A DNA stretch of 64,000 nt, from assembly GCF_000182645.1 (NCBI RefSeq), contig NZ_ACQA01000001.1, positions 1 to 64,000 of the forward strand, in the 5' to 3' direction. Both the position numbers and the translations under genes were made by a program. Shown piece by piece: positions 49,669-60,100 of the stretch. Below the pieces are notes generated by a model. It made no database searches, had not been told where the DNA came from, and saw only the letters and a program-made list of their open reading frames with translations. The DNA comes from Brucella intermedia LMG 3301 (GTDB lineage: Bacteria; Pseudomonadota; Alphaproteobacteria; Rhizobiales; Rhizobiaceae). Every line of letters begins with the position of its first letter. Positions within the stretch are counted from its first letter, which is position 1.

Positions 49669-50676
49669 ATGAAACACGGCACCCCCCGGACGATCGTTTC
49701 GTTCGCCGTCATGGCCCTCACGGCGTTTCTCGCCGGCTGCGAGAACCAGGTCCTTCTGTCCCCGAAAGGGGAAGTCGGCATGGCAGAACGCGATCTCATC
49801 TTCTTTGCGACCGGCATCATGCTGCTTGTCGTGCTTCCCGTCATCTTCATGACGCTCTACTTCGCCTGGAAGTACCGCGCCTCGAACGAGAAGGCGGATT
49901 ACCAGCCCGACTGGCACCACTCGACAAAGATCGAGCTTGCCGTCTGGCTCATCCCGATGGCGATCATTGTGGTTCTGGGTACGGTCACCTGGATCAGCAC
50001 CCACAAGCTCGACCCGTATCGTCCGCTGGAATCGAACGCGAAGCCGATCAATGTGGAAGTCGTCGCGCTCGACTGGAAATGGCTTTTCATCTATCCCGAC
50101 CAGGGCATCGCCACCGTCAATGAAATGGCAATGCCGGTCGATGTGCCGGTCAATTTCAAGCTGACCTCCAGCAACATCATGAACTCCTTCTTCATTCCGC
50201 AGCTCGGCAGCCAGGTCTACACCATGCCAAGCATGCAGACGAAGCTGCATCTGGTTGCCAATCATGCAGGCGAGTTCGACGGTATCTCCGCCAACTATAG
50301 CGGTCAGGGTTTCGCCCAGATGCGCTTCAAGGCGCATGCCTACAACCAGGCCGACTTCGACAAGTGGGTGGCCGATGTAAAGGCCAAGGCGAATGGCGAA
50401 GAGCTGAGCCGCGACCGTTACGCTTCGCTGGTCCAGCCGAGCGAGAAGGTTCCGCCGCAGTTCTTCACCTATAGTGACCAGGCGCTGTTCCACAACATCG
50501 TGAACCGCTGCTGGGACGGCAAGTCCGTCTGCCTCGACGATGAAATGCATCGTCAACAGATGATCCGCGAAGCGCGCGCCAACCTGCGCAAGTCTTCGCC
50601 CGTCGATTTCAGCCAGTGGGCGAGCGACATCATCTGCGCAGTCCAGCCGCAGCGCCTCTCGCAGCTCGAAAACTGA
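49669..50676 (+). CDS. cyoA: Cytochrome bo quinol oxidase subunit II
   Basis: A lipoprotein subunit of the terminal quinol oxidase in the inner membrane. The 335-residue precursor has a signal peptide ending in the lipobox LAGC, two membrane helices (LIFFATGIMLLVVLPVIFMT and the WLIPMAIIVVLGTVTW region) and a periplasmic cupredoxin-like domain (VEVVALDWKWLFIYPDQGIA, then SSNIMNSFFIPQLGSQVYTM) without the copper A cysteines, as expected for CyoA. GGAAAG precedes ATG 49669; ATG 49657 is also possible. It heads cyoABCD. Confidence 0.94.
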   Translation: MKHGTPRTIVSFAVMALTAFLAGCENQVLLSPKGEVGMAERDLIFFATGIMLLVVLPVIFMTLYFAWKYRASNEKADYQPDWHHSTKIELAVWLIPMAIIVVLGTVTWISTHKLDPYRPLESNAKPINVEVVALDWKWLFIYPDQGIATVNEMAMPVDVPVNFKLTSSNIMNSFFIPQLGSQVYTMPSMQTKLHLVANHAGEFDGISANYSGQGFAQMRFKAHAYNQADFDKWVADVKAKANGEELSRDRYASLVQPSEKVPPQFFTYSDQALFHNIVNRCWDGKSVCLDDEMHRQQMIREARANLRKSSPVDFSQWASDIICAVQPQRLSQLEN

Positions 50677-50804
50677 TGTGCCGATAGGCCCGTGACCTCG
50701 CAAGAGGTCGCGGCCATCCGCATTCAATCCCTTGTTTCACGCGGTTCCGGAACGATGGCCTTCATGCGCCGTCCCGGAATTGCTCCAATCGAAGCGTGAT
50801 AAAA

Positions 50805-52784
50805 ATGTTCGGAAAACTTACGCTCGAAGCGATACCCTTTCACGAGCCAATCATCATGGTCACTTTGGCCGCGGTGGCTGGCGGGGCGCTCGCTATTCTG
50901 GCAGCCATAACCTACTACCGCAAATGGGCGCCGCTCTGGAACGACTGGCTGACGTCGGTCGACCACAAGCGCATTGGCGTGATGTATATCATCCTCGCAC
51001 TCGTGATGCTGTTCCGCGGCTTCTCGGATGCCGTGATGATGCGCGCCCAGCAGGCGCTCGCTTCCGGGGCCAATGAAGGCTTCCTGCCGCCGCACCACTA
51101 CGATCAGGTCTTTACCGCCCATGGCGTGATCATGATCTTCTTCGTGGCGATGCCCTTCATCGTCGGCCTGATGAACTTCGCCGTGCCGCTTCAGATCGGC
51201 GCGCGCGACGTGGCTTTCCCCTACCTCAACTCGCTCAGCTTCTGGCTGACGGTTGCCGGTGCGATCCTCGTCAACATCTCGCTCGGCGTCGGCGAATTCG
51301 CCAAGACCGGCTGGCTGGCCTATCCGCCACTTTCCGGCAAGGAGTTCAGTCCGGATGTCGGGGTGGATTATTATATCTGGGCCTTGCAGATTTCCGGCAT
51401 GGGCACGCTGCTTTCGGGCGTCAACCTCATCACCACCATCATCAAGATGCGTGCGCCCGGCATGGGCATGATGCAGGTTCCGGTCTTCACCTGGACCGCG
51501 CTCTGCTCCAACGTGCTGATCGTCGCGGCCTTCCCGATCCTCACCGTCACGCTGGCGCTCCTGTCGCTCGACCGCTATCTGGATTTCCACTTCTTCACCA
51601 ATGATGCCGGTGGCAATCCGATGATGTATGTGAACCTCATCTGGATCTGGGGTCACCCGGAAGTCTACATTCTGGTCCTGCCGTGCTTCGGCATCTTCTC
51701 GGAAATCGTGGCCACCTTCTCCGGCAAGCGCCTGTTCGGCTACAAGTCGATGGTTTACGCCACCGTCGCCATCACCATCCTGTCGTTCCTCGTCTGGGTC
51801 CACCACTTCTTCACCATGGGTGGCGGCGCCAACGTCAACGCCTTCTTCGGCGTGGCGACCATGATCATCTCCATCCCGACAGGGGCGAAGGTCTTCAACT
51901 GGCTCTTCACCATGTACAAGGGCCGCGTGCGCATGGAAACGCCGATCATGTGGACCATCGGCTTCATGTGCACCTTCGTCGTCGGCGGCATGACGGGCGT
52001 TCTGCTCGCGGTTCCACCGGCGGACTTCGTGCTGCACAACTCGGTGTTCCTGATCGCCCACTTCCACAATGTGATCATTTCGGGCGTTCTGTTCGGCTGC
52101 TTTGCCGGCCTCGTCTACTGGTGGCCGAAGGCTTTCGGCTTCAAGCTGAACGAACGTCTGGGCAAGAACGCCTTCTGGTGCTGGCTCGTCGGCTTTATCC
52201 TCGCCTTCATGCCGCTCTACGTGCTCGGCCTGATGGGCATGACCCGTCGTTTGAACCATACCGAAAACCCGGCATGGCACATCTATCTCATCGTTGCCGC
52301 CATCGGCGTTGCGATCATCCTTTGCGGCATCGTGTTCCAGGTTCTGCAGATCGCTGTTTCGATCCGCGACCGCGAAAAGCTGCGCGACAACAATGGCGAC
52401 AGCTGGGGTACGGGCCGCACGCTCGAATGGTCGCTGGCTTCGCCGCCTGCCTTCTACAACTTCGCCGAAGTTCCGCATGTGCGCGATCATGACGGCTGGT
52501 GGGACATGAAGCAGAACGGCTATGTGCGCCGCACCGAAAAGTTCGCGCGCATCCACATGCCGAAGAACACCGGCACCGGCTTCATCATCGGCATGCTGAA
52601 CATCCCGCTCGGCTTTGCCCTGGTATGGCACATCTGGTGGCTGGTGATCGCCTCCGCCCTCGCTGTGCTGGCCGTCGCCATCGCTCACTCCTTCAATAAT
52701 GACAGAGACTTCTACGTCTCGGCCGATGAGGTGCAGGAAGTCGAAGACCTCCGTACCCGGCAACTGACTGCTCAGGAGGCCTGA
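50805..52784 (+). CDS. cyoB: Cytochrome bo quinol oxidase subunit I
   Basis: The catalytic subunit, with haems and copper B, reduces oxygen and pumps protons. The 659 residues contain about 14-15 helices. Family motifs include [20 protein letters not shown] (low-spin haem histidine), [20 protein letters not shown] (copper B histidine and the cross-linked tyrosine region), and [11 protein letters not shown] (two copper B histidines), then [16 protein letters not shown] 50805 is preferred over GTG 50796. It follows cyoA by about 130 bases and is close to cyoC. Confidence 0.95.
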   Translation: MFGKLTLEAIPFHEPIIMVTLAAVAGGALAILAAITYYRKWAPLWNDWLTSVDHKRIGVMYIILALVMLFRGFSDAVMMRAQQALASGANEGFLPPHHYDQVFTAHGVIMIFFVAMPFIVGLMNFAVPLQIGARDVAFPYLNSLSFWLTVAGAILVNISLGVGEFAKTGWLAYPPLSGKEFSPDVGVDYYIWALQISGMGTLLSGVNLITTIIKMRAPGMGMMQVPVFTWTALCSNVLIVAAFPILTVTLALLSLDRYLDFHFFTNDAGGNPMMYVNLIWIWGHPEVYILVLPCFGIFSEIVATFSGKRLFGYKSMVYATVAITILSFLVWVHHFFTMGGGANVNAFFGVATMIISIPTGAKVFNWLFTMYKGRVRMETPIMWTIGFMCTFVVGGMTGVLLAVPPADFVLHNSVFLIAHFHNVIISGVLFGCFAGLVYWWPKAFGFKLNERLGKNAFWCWLVGFILAFMPLYVLGLMGMTRRLNHTENPAWHIYLIVAAIGVAIILCGIVFQVLQIAVSIRDREKLRDNNGDSWGTGRTLEWSLASPPAFYNFAEVPHVRDHDGWWDMKQNGYVRRTEKFARIHMPKNTGTGFIIGMLNIPLGFALVWHIWWLVIASALAVLAVAIAHSFNNDRDFYVSADEVQEVEDLRTRQLTAQEA

Positions 52785-52789
52785 TTCCG

Positions 52790-53419
52790 ATGAGCGCAAG
52801 CATTTCAACCGCCGCTCCGTTCCTGGGCGGAAACGAGCACCCCGCCCATGAGGATCACCATGATGCAGGGTCGACCACGCTGGTCGGCTTCTGGATCTAC
52901 CTGATGAGCGACTGCGTCCTCTTCTCGGGGCTCTTTGCAACCTACGCCGTTCTGGCGCACCAGTTCGCGGGCGGTCCGACCGGCCGTGAACTGTTCGACC
53001 TGAACTTCGTCCTGATCGAAACCATGCTCCTGCTGGTGTCGTCGCTGACCTATGGTCTGGCAACGCTTTCGATGTTCAAGAAGAACCGTGCCGGCCTTCT
53101 GTTCTGGCTGGGCATCACCTTCCTGCTGGGCGCAGCCTTCCTCGCGATGGAAGTCTATGAGTTCAATCACCTGATCCATGAAGGTGCAGGTCCGGGCCGC
53201 AGCGCCTTCCTGTCCGCCTTCTTCGCGCTGGTGGGAACCCACGGTCTTCACATCACCTCCGGCCTGATCTGGATTCTGGTGCTTTCCGCCCAGCTCCTGC
53301 GTGACGGCCTGACCGAAAAGAACCAGACGCGCGTGATGTGCCTCAGCCTCTTCTGGCACTTCCTGGACATCATCTGGATCGGCGTCTTTACCCTTGTCTA
53401 CCTGCTGGGTGTACTGTGA
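52790..53419 (+). CDS. cyoC: Cytochrome bo quinol oxidase subunit III
   Basis: A 209-residue inner-membrane subunit with five helices (for example [20 protein letters not shown] and [20 protein letters not shown]). The C-terminal [20 protein letters not shown] is typical of heme-copper oxidase subunit III. AGGAGG lies before the ATG. The stop overlaps the cyoD start (ATGA), so the genes are co-translated. Confidence 0.94.
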   Translation: MSASISTAAPFLGGNEHPAHEDHHDAGSTTLVGFWIYLMSDCVLFSGLFATYAVLAHQFAGGPTGRELFDLNFVLIETMLLLVSSLTYGLATLSMFKKNRAGLLFWLGITFLLGAAFLAMEVYEFNHLIHEGAGPGRSAFLSAFFALVGTHGLHITSGLIWILVLSAQLLRDGLTEKNQTRVMCLSLFWHFLDIIWIGVFTLVYLLGVL

Positions 53420-53784
53420 TGAGCTCTGCACACGAAACACATGACCACGCCGCTCACGGCAGCCTGAAGTCCTATCTGATCGGCTTCGTGCTGGCGGTCG
53501 TCCTCACCGTCGTTCCCTTCATGCTGGCCATGAACGGCTACTTCACGCCCGCGACCACCGCCGCCATCGTGCTCGGTCTCGCCGTCGTGCAGATCCTGGT
53601 GCATCTGGTTTATTTCCTGCACCTCGATCCGAAGTCGGAAGGCGGCTGGAACATTCTGGCGCTCATCTTCACGGTCATCATTCTGGCCATCGTGCTTGCT
53701 GGCTCCATCTGGGTCATGCACCACCTCGATACCAATATGATGCCGATGTACATGTCGCCGGAAGACGTGCGCAACCTGCCATAA
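53419..53784 (+). CDS. cyoD: Cytochrome bo quinol oxidase subunit IV
   Basis: A 121-residue subunit with three membrane helices and a His-rich N-terminus ([20 protein letters not shown]). The pattern IGFVLAVVLTVVPF, VQILVHLVYFLHLDPKSEGG and LAGSIWVMHHLDTNMMP is typical of CyoD. The ATG overlaps the cyoC stop by one base. A terminator follows; no cyoE (haem O synthase) gene is present downstream. Confidence 0.93.
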   Translation: MSSAHETHDHAAHGSLKSYLIGFVLAVVLTVVPFMLAMNGYFTPATTAAIVLGLAVVQILVHLVYFLHLDPKSEGGWNILALIFTVIILAIVLAGSIWVMHHLDTNMMPMYMSPEDVRNLP

Positions 53785-53910
53785 GCTTCGCCAAGGGCAT
53801 TCCCTGCACCGCAATACTTGCGGGGAATGCTTCTGCGAACCTCGCGAAACAACTGGCCTGACGGCCCGTGATCGCGGCTTTATCCTCCCTCTCTCCCCCC
53901 AAAGCCGCGT

Positions 53911-53944
53911 GGCGCCCCGGTTCATTCCGGGGCGCCTTTCTTTT
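53911..53944 (+). terminator. Terminator of the cyo operon
   Basis: GGCGCCCCGG (53911-53920) pairs with CCGGGGCGCC (53927-53936) around TTCATT, followed by TTTCTTTT. Confidence 0.9.
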
Positions 53945-54184
53945 GCGCGATCGACAGCCAAGGCCGCATGGTTAAAACTAAAGTAAAATTTATGTAAAAT
54001 TGTTTATATAGTCGGTAAATCAAAGTCTATGGCTGAATTATCCAAGTGTAGAAAAGTATAATATACGGCATTGATTTACCATTATTGAGTCGGATATTTG
54101 CATCCGTGCCAATATTGGCCTAGTATCGATTTTGTTTGATACTTTATTGCGTCTCTGCGTACTCGCAAATCTGGAGTATATGCG
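53945..54184 (+). promoter_or_regulatory. AT-rich upstream region of the SH3 gene
   Basis: About 240 bases, far more AT-rich than the surroundings, with no gene. It contains a TTAACCAT half-site on the minus strand (53969-53976) and a GAGTC site near 54089. It presumably carries the promoter for the gene at 54185. Confidence 0.55.
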
Positions 54185-54871
54185 ATGTCATTATTTAAGA
54201 GAGTGCTTAATAAAAATCATGTTATCGGCGCCGCCGTTGCGGCTGTTGTTCTGATCACACCCGCCGTTGCTTTCGCGGCGACGGCCTATGTTTCGGCGGC
54301 GGTCAATATACGCTCCGGGCCGGGCGCCAATTATGCCCGGCTGGCGGCGCTTCCCGCGGGTGCCGCCGTCAATGCCGGTTCCTGCCGCAACGGCTGGTGC
54401 CAGGTTTATAACGGTAACGGCACCGGCTGGGTTTCGGCGCGTTATATCCGCTTCGGTTCCTATGGAGGCCAGGCCTATGCCGCGCCGTCCACGACGACCG
54501 TGGTCGTCGATAATGGCTATTATGACAGCTGGGCGCCGGGCTTCGGCGCTGGCCTCGGTGTCGGCTGGGCCACCGGCGGCTATTGGGGCCCCGGCTATTG
54601 GGGACGAGGCTGGCGCGGCGGCCCGAACTACTACAATGGCTGCATCGGCCGTAACTGCCAGTCCTGGCGCGGCAGGCATAATCGCTGGGATCCGCGCTGG
54701 GGCGTCGGCCCCGCATGGCGGACCCGGCAGGCTGGCCATTACTGGGGCCCGGGTCCGGTAAGGCCGCGCTTCAACGCCGGCGGCTTCAACAGGCCCGCAT
54801 TCAATCACGGCTTCGGCGGATTCGGCGGCGGTCATTTCGGCAATGTGCGCCCGATGCATGCTGGGCGCTGA
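54185..54871 (+). CDS. Secreted bacterial SH3-domain protein with Gly/Trp-rich tail
   Basis: A 228-residue exported protein. The N-terminus (KNHVIGAAVAAVVLITPAVAFA) is a signal peptide. It is followed by one SH3b domain (AAVNIRSGPGANYARLAALP, then GSCRNGWCQVYNGNGTGWVS) that may bind cell-wall peptides. The C-terminal half is rich in Gly, Trp, Tyr, Arg and Asn (GGYWGPGYWGRGWRGGPNYY). GGAG lies upstream of the ATG at a slightly long spacing. It is preceded by a strongly AT-rich region and followed by a terminator. It looks like an envelope protein of unknown role. Confidence 0.82.
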   Translation: MSLFKRVLNKNHVIGAAVAAVVLITPAVAFAATAYVSAAVNIRSGPGANYARLAALPAGAAVNAGSCRNGWCQVYNGNGTGWVSARYIRFGSYGGQAYAAPSTTTVVVDNGYYDSWAPGFGAGLGVGWATGGYWGPGYWGRGWRGGPNYYNGCIGRNCQSWRGRHNRWDPRWGVGPAWRTRQAGHYWGPGPVRPRFNAGGFNRPAFNHGFGGFGGGHFGNVRPMHAGR

Positions 54872-55202
54872 TCGCAACCCCTAATCGAATCGGCTCTGTC
54901 AGGTCATCCTCCTCCCTCCTCCCGTGACCTGATGGGCGGCCCGCCGACACCCCGCCGGCGGGCCGCGCTTTTTGGGAATTTTCGATAATCACCGGCGAAT
55001 GCGCGGCGCTGTCCGCTCAACCTGCGCGAGCGGTTGCAGGAGTGTGGTAACGTTAATACTCCGTTGACTGAAATGGTCCATATCTAGCGTTGTCGCTTGG
55101 AGTTCTGTTCTCCCCATGGTAATCCCTGAAACGTCCTGGGCTGGGGGTGTGAACGGGACGCTGCCAGGCGACCGCATAGACAGGAACCGGACAGTAACGC
55201 GT
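54872..55202. other. Gap between the SH3 gene and tamA
   Basis: About 330 bases without a gene. It holds the terminator at 54936-54973; the rest shows nothing recognisable apart from the tamA promoter that must be present. The tamA frame is open back to ATG 55116. Confidence 0.5.
54936..54973 (+). terminator. Terminator of the SH3 gene
   Basis: An 11-bp perfect stem, GCGGCCCGCCG (54936-54946) and CGGCGGGCCGC (54956-54966), is followed by GCTTTTT. Confidence 0.9.
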
Positions 55203-57164
55203 ATGACTTGGAGTAACAGGACGATACAGGGAAAGAGCATCGCCATGCTTTTGCTGGCGGCGCATTTTTCCTCGCTCACGGTGTCGCCTGCGCTGGCATT
55301 CGAGCTGTTCGGAATTCGCCTGTGGGGCGAGGACAAGAAGGAAGACCCGGATATCATCGACCCGAAGACCTATACGGTCGAGGTCACGACCACGGGCGAC
55401 CGCAAGAATGCGGACGGCACTGAAGCCGATCTGAAATCCATCATCGAAGGCGCGTCGGGCCTCGTCGCGGATGCGGAGCGACCCGCTTCGGGTTCCGCCG
55501 GACTGCTCGCCAAGGCGCGCGGCGACTATCGCCGCATCCTGGCCGCGCTCTATGGCGAGGGCCGCTATGGCGGCACCATTTCCATCCTTGTCGATGGCCG
55601 CGAGGCGAACGAAATTCCGCCCGATGCGGACATTCCAAACGATCCGAAGATCGCGATCACCGTCGATCCCGGCCCGCAATTCCTGTTCGCGCGCACCGCG
55701 ATCTCCAACATAGCGCCGCCGCCGGTCGACAAGCGCGATCATGTACAATCGCCCGAAGAGGCCGGTTTTGCACCGGGACAGGTAGCGCGTTCGGGCACGG
55801 TCATCCGGGCCGAGCGTCTCGCTGTCGAGGCATGGCGCCAGCAGGGCTACGCCAAGGCGCGCGTTACCGATCAGGATATCGTGGCCGATCATGCCGACAA
55901 TCGGGTTTCCGCCGATATTTCGCTCGATCCGGGCCAGAAGGCGCATTACGGGCCGGTCAGCGTGGTCGGAACGGCGCGCATGGACCCGCAATTCGTCGCA
56001 TGGATGACGGGGCTGAAAGAAGGCCAGGAATACGATCCCGACGATATCGAGAAAGCCAAAAAGCGTCTCGGCCGCATGGAAGTCTTCCGCGCCATGAGCT
56101 TCGAGGAAGCCGAAAAGATCGAGCCGGACGGCAGCCTGCCAATGACGCTCAACGTGCAGGAGCGCAAGCCGCGCCGCTTCGGCTTCGGTGCCGAATATTC
56201 GACCATCGACGGCTTCGGCCTCACCGGATACTGGATGCACCGCAACCTGTTCGGGCGCGGCGAGCGCCTGCGCTTCGACGCCAAGGTCAGCGGCATTGGC
56301 GGCACGCAGGACAATTCCTTCGACCCGAAGAACTTCACCTATCTTCTGGGGACAACTTTTACCAAACCGGGCGTCTATACGCCGGACACGGATTTCGTCG
56401 CATCGCTCGACGCCAAGCGCGAAGTGCTGGACGCCTATACCGAAACCTCGGTCAATGCGAAGACCGGTTTCACGCAGATATTCAGCGACGAACTGTCGGG
56501 CGCGCTCTATGCCAAGGCGAGCCATGGCCGCTTCAACGACGATGTGTATGGCGACCGCACCTTCACGACGGCGGGTCTGGAGGGCAATCTCCTCTATGAC
56601 AGCCGCAACAACAAACCGGACCCGAGTTCGGGCTTCTATCTGGAAGGCAATATCCAGCCTTTCTATGAATTCCAGTATGGCAATTTCGCCACCCGTTTCA
56701 CCGCCGAAGGCCGCACCTATTACGGTTTCGGCGCGAAGGACCGGGTGATTCTGGCGGGTCGCCTGAAGGTCGGTTCCATTGTCGGCGCATCCGCTGCGGA
56801 CCTGCCGCCAAGCCAACTCTTCCTGGCAGGCGGCGGCGGCTCGGTGCGCGGTTACGGCTATCGCAATATCGGCGTCAGCGCAGGCAATGGCGAGATCGTC
56901 GGTGGGCGTTCGCTCGTCGAGGCCAATGGCGAAGTGCGCGCCCGCATCACCGATTCGATCGGGGCGGTGGCGTTCGTCGATGCCGGCTATGTCGGCGAAA
57001 AGTCGTTCCCCGATTTCTCGGAACAGATGCGTGTCGGCGTCGGTGGCGGTCTGCGCTACCTGACCGGCCTTGGGCCGATCCGCCTTGATGTCGCCGTTCC
57101 GCTCAACCGCCGCTCGGGCGATCCGAGCTATGGCTTGTACGTAGGTATAGGACAGGCGTTTTGA
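55203..57164 (+). CDS. tamA: TamA, Omp85-family outer-membrane translocation module
   Basis: An outer-membrane beta-barrel protein that works with TamB in envelope assembly. The 653 residues begin with a signal peptide (MLLLAAHFSSLTVSPALA), followed by POTRA domains (for example TYTVEVTTTGDRKN and ISLDPGQKAHYGPVSVVG). The barrel contains FGFGAEYSTIDGFGLTGYW and the Omp85 motif LFLAGGGGSVRGYGYRN (about residue 540). It ends in an aromatic residue (GQAF). Start ATGs at 55203, 55245 and 55116 are all open. It overlaps tamB by 4 bases. Confidence 0.93.
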   Translation: MTWSNRTIQGKSIAMLLLAAHFSSLTVSPALAFELFGIRLWGEDKKEDPDIIDPKTYTVEVTTTGDRKNADGTEADLKSIIEGASGLVADAERPASGSAGLLAKARGDYRRILAALYGEGRYGGTISILVDGREANEIPPDADIPNDPKIAITVDPGPQFLFARTAISNIAPPPVDKRDHVQSPEEAGFAPGQVARSGTVIRAERLAVEAWRQQGYAKARVTDQDIVADHADNRVSADISLDPGQKAHYGPVSVVGTARMDPQFVAWMTGLKEGQEYDPDDIEKAKKRLGRMEVFRAMSFEEAEKIEPDGSLPMTLNVQERKPRRFGFGAEYSTIDGFGLTGYWMHRNLFGRGERLRFDAKVSGIGGTQDNSFDPKNFTYLLGTTFTKPGVYTPDTDFVASLDAKREVLDAYTETSVNAKTGFTQIFSDELSGALYAKASHGRFNDDVYGDRTFTTAGLEGNLLYDSRNNKPDPSSGFYLEGNIQPFYEFQYGNFATRFTAEGRTYYGFGAKDRVILAGRLKVGSIVGASAADLPPSQLFLAGGGGSVRGYGYRNIGVSAGNGEIVGGRSLVEANGEVRARITDSIGAVAFVDAGYVGEKSFPDFSEQMRVGVGGGLRYLTGLGPIRLDVAVPLNRRSGDPSYGLYVGIGQAF

Positions 57165-60100
57165 CCAGATTTCTCGCAATCATCGCCTTCGTCGCCTTCG
57201 CCGTCACGGCAGTCATCTTCGGCTGGCCGGAACAGCAGAAGCAGTTGCAGGCTCAAGCGCAGGTTCCCGCTCAGGCTCAAGATCAGGCTTCTGGACAGGA
57301 ACAGGCAGAAGCACCAGCAGAAGAAGAGAAATCCTATTTCCTGTCCTTTGTGGAAAGCCAGCTTTCCGCGCCCAACCGCCGCATCTCCATTTCCGGCATC
57401 AGCGGCGTTCTGTCTTCGGAAGCAACCGTCGGCTCGATCACCATTGCCGACCGCGAAGGCGTGTGGCTGCGCATCGAGAATGCCAAGCTGAACTGGAGCC
57501 GCACCGCGCTTCTGGTCGGGCGTCTCAGCATCCAGTCGCTCGCCGCCGAACGCATCGACGTCATCCGCAAGCCATTGCCGGACAACAGCCTGCCGTCGCC
57601 GGAATCCTCCAGCTTCAGCCTGCCGGAACTGCCGATCTCGATCAATCTCGACCAGCTCGCCATTGCGCGCCTGCATTTCGGGCCCGACATTTTCGGTCTC
57701 GAATCGGAAGTGTCGGCCAATGGTCGCCTGTCGCTTGCCGATGGCTCGCTGGATTCCAGTTTCGATATCAAGCGCCTCGACGGTCCGGGCGGCACTTTCG
57801 CTCTTCGCGCCGCCTATGCCAATGCCGACCAGAAGGTCGATCTCGACCTGAAAGTCTCGGAACCGGCCAATGGCATCGTCGCCAACCTGCTGAACATCGA
57901 TGGCCGTCCCCCGGTCGATCTCACCTTGACGGGCGCCGGTCCGCTCGACGGGTTGAAGGTCGATCTGGCGCTCGATACCAATGGCAGCCGCACGCTGACG
58001 GGCCAGTTCACGCTCGACCGGCAAGGTCAGGCGCCCGATGGCGGTCGTGTTTTCTCCGCCCGTTTCAACGGTCCGATCGCGGTTCTGGTGCCGCCGGTAT
58101 TCCGCGATTTCTTCGGTGCTGAAACGGTGCTCTCCGCCGATGGCTTCCTCAAGGATGCAGGCGGTTTCCGTCTCGACGATCTGGCGCTGAACAGCGCGGC
58201 CCTGAAACTCAAGGCTTCCGCCGAAACCGGCAATGACCGCTTCCTGAACAAGCTGCACATCGATGCTTCCATTGCCGATGAAGGCAAGGGCCGCGTTCTC
58301 CTGCCGGTCAAGGGCGCTGAAACCTATATCGACAATGCGAAATTCCAGGTCGCCTTTGGTGATCGCCCGACCAATGACTGGACGGGAACGCTTGCCATTG
58401 CCGGTCTCAGGAACGCCACGATTTCCGCTGAAAGCATCGCGCTCGACATGGGCGGTGTTGCCGAAAACCTGAATGACCCCACCAATCGCCATATCACCTT
58501 CAAGGTCAATGGCGGGGTGGACGGCATTTCGGCGGAACGCGCCGAAATCGCCGAGGCGCTCGGCAACCGGATCGCGCTCGCCGTCGACGGCGCATGGCGT
58601 GCCGGTTCGCCGGTCGAGCTGGCCCAGGCCAACATCTCCGGCAACGGTCTCAGCCTTGATCTCAAGGGCAATATCGACGACTTCGCCTTCAATGGCGATA
58701 TCGCCGCCAAGGTGGCAAGCCTTGCGCCTTTCGGCGCTCTGGCTGATCGTGACCTGGCGGGCAGCATCGATGTCAACGCCAGGGGCATCGTCCGCCCGAT
58801 CAGCGGCGCTTTCCAGCTCGACCTCAACGGCACGGCGCAGAACATGCGCACCGGCACGCAAGCCGTCGACCGCATTCTCGATGGCGCGGTTACGCTGGGC
58901 GGCGCTCTTGGCCGCAGCGCGGAAGGTTTTTCGGCGCGCGATTTCCGCATCGGCAACGAGTTGAGCGAAATTACCGCCAACGGCTCCTTTGCCTCCGACA
59001 AGGCCAATTTCGATTTCGGCGTCATGCTGTCCGATCTCAAGCTTCTTTCCGATCAGGCGTCGGGCCGGATGACGGTCAAGGGCAGCGCGCGCGGCGACGA
59101 CAAGCTGATCGCGCTCGCGTTGCGCGCCGATGCGCCGCAAGGCACTCTGGCCGGGCGCAAGCTTTCCGAAGGCGGCCTCGATTTCAACGCCATGCTCGAC
59201 GGCAACGCCACGACGGGTGCCGCCTTGTCCGGCAAGCTTGCGGGCAGCGCCTTCCTCAACGGCCAGCGCGTCGATCTGGGGACGCTGATCGATATCGTCA
59301 ATGACGAAAAGCGCCTGACCGATCTCGTCTTCAACGCGGGCGGCGCGCATCTTTCCGGCAATGTGACCCAGAACGCGAAAGGCCTCCTGACCGGCGCGCT
59401 GAAGCTCGACGCCCCGGATATTTCCACGGCCGCAGCCCTGGCGCTTGCCGAAGCGACCGGCGCCGCCAATGCCGACATTACGCTTGACGCCAGTGACGGT
59501 CGCCAGAATGCATCCGTCACCGCAAACGCCAAGGGCATCAAGGTCAATGGCAACCGCATCACCTCGGCTGATATTGCGCTGACGGCGCGGGACCTGTTCG
59601 GTGTGCCGGTGGTCGATGGCAATGCCGCGGCGCGCGACATCATGGTCGGCACCTTCGGCATCGACAGCTTTGACGCCAAGGCCAATGCGACCGGGTCGAA
59701 AACCGATTTCACTGCCAATACCAGACTGAAGATCGGCACGGTTGCCAGCGCCGCCGGTTCGCTTGAGCCGAAGGATGGCGGTTTCGAACTGGGGCTCGCC
59801 TCGGCCAATGTGAAGCAGGGCACGCTCAGCGCCAATCTGGCCGCGCCCGCCACCATTTCCATGAAGGGCGAGGAAATCTCCTTCGGGGATATCATCATCA
59901 ATACGGGCGCGGATGCTAGCGCCGGTCAGGTCAAGGTCAACGGCGTCGTCGATGGCCGTCTCGATCTTTCGGTGGCGCTTTCCAATCTTCCGCTGGCGCT
60001 CGCCAATACGTTCAAGCCGGAACTGGGGCTTGGCGGCACGGTCAACGGCACGGCCCGCATCACCGGCACCAAGGAAGCGCCAAATGTCGCCTTCGACATG

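Noticed and set aside
50724..53063. 779-codon minus-strand frame opposite cyoB
   Set aside because: Low-complexity His/Asp/Glu/Arg composition is typical of a reverse-complement shadow of membrane protein codons.
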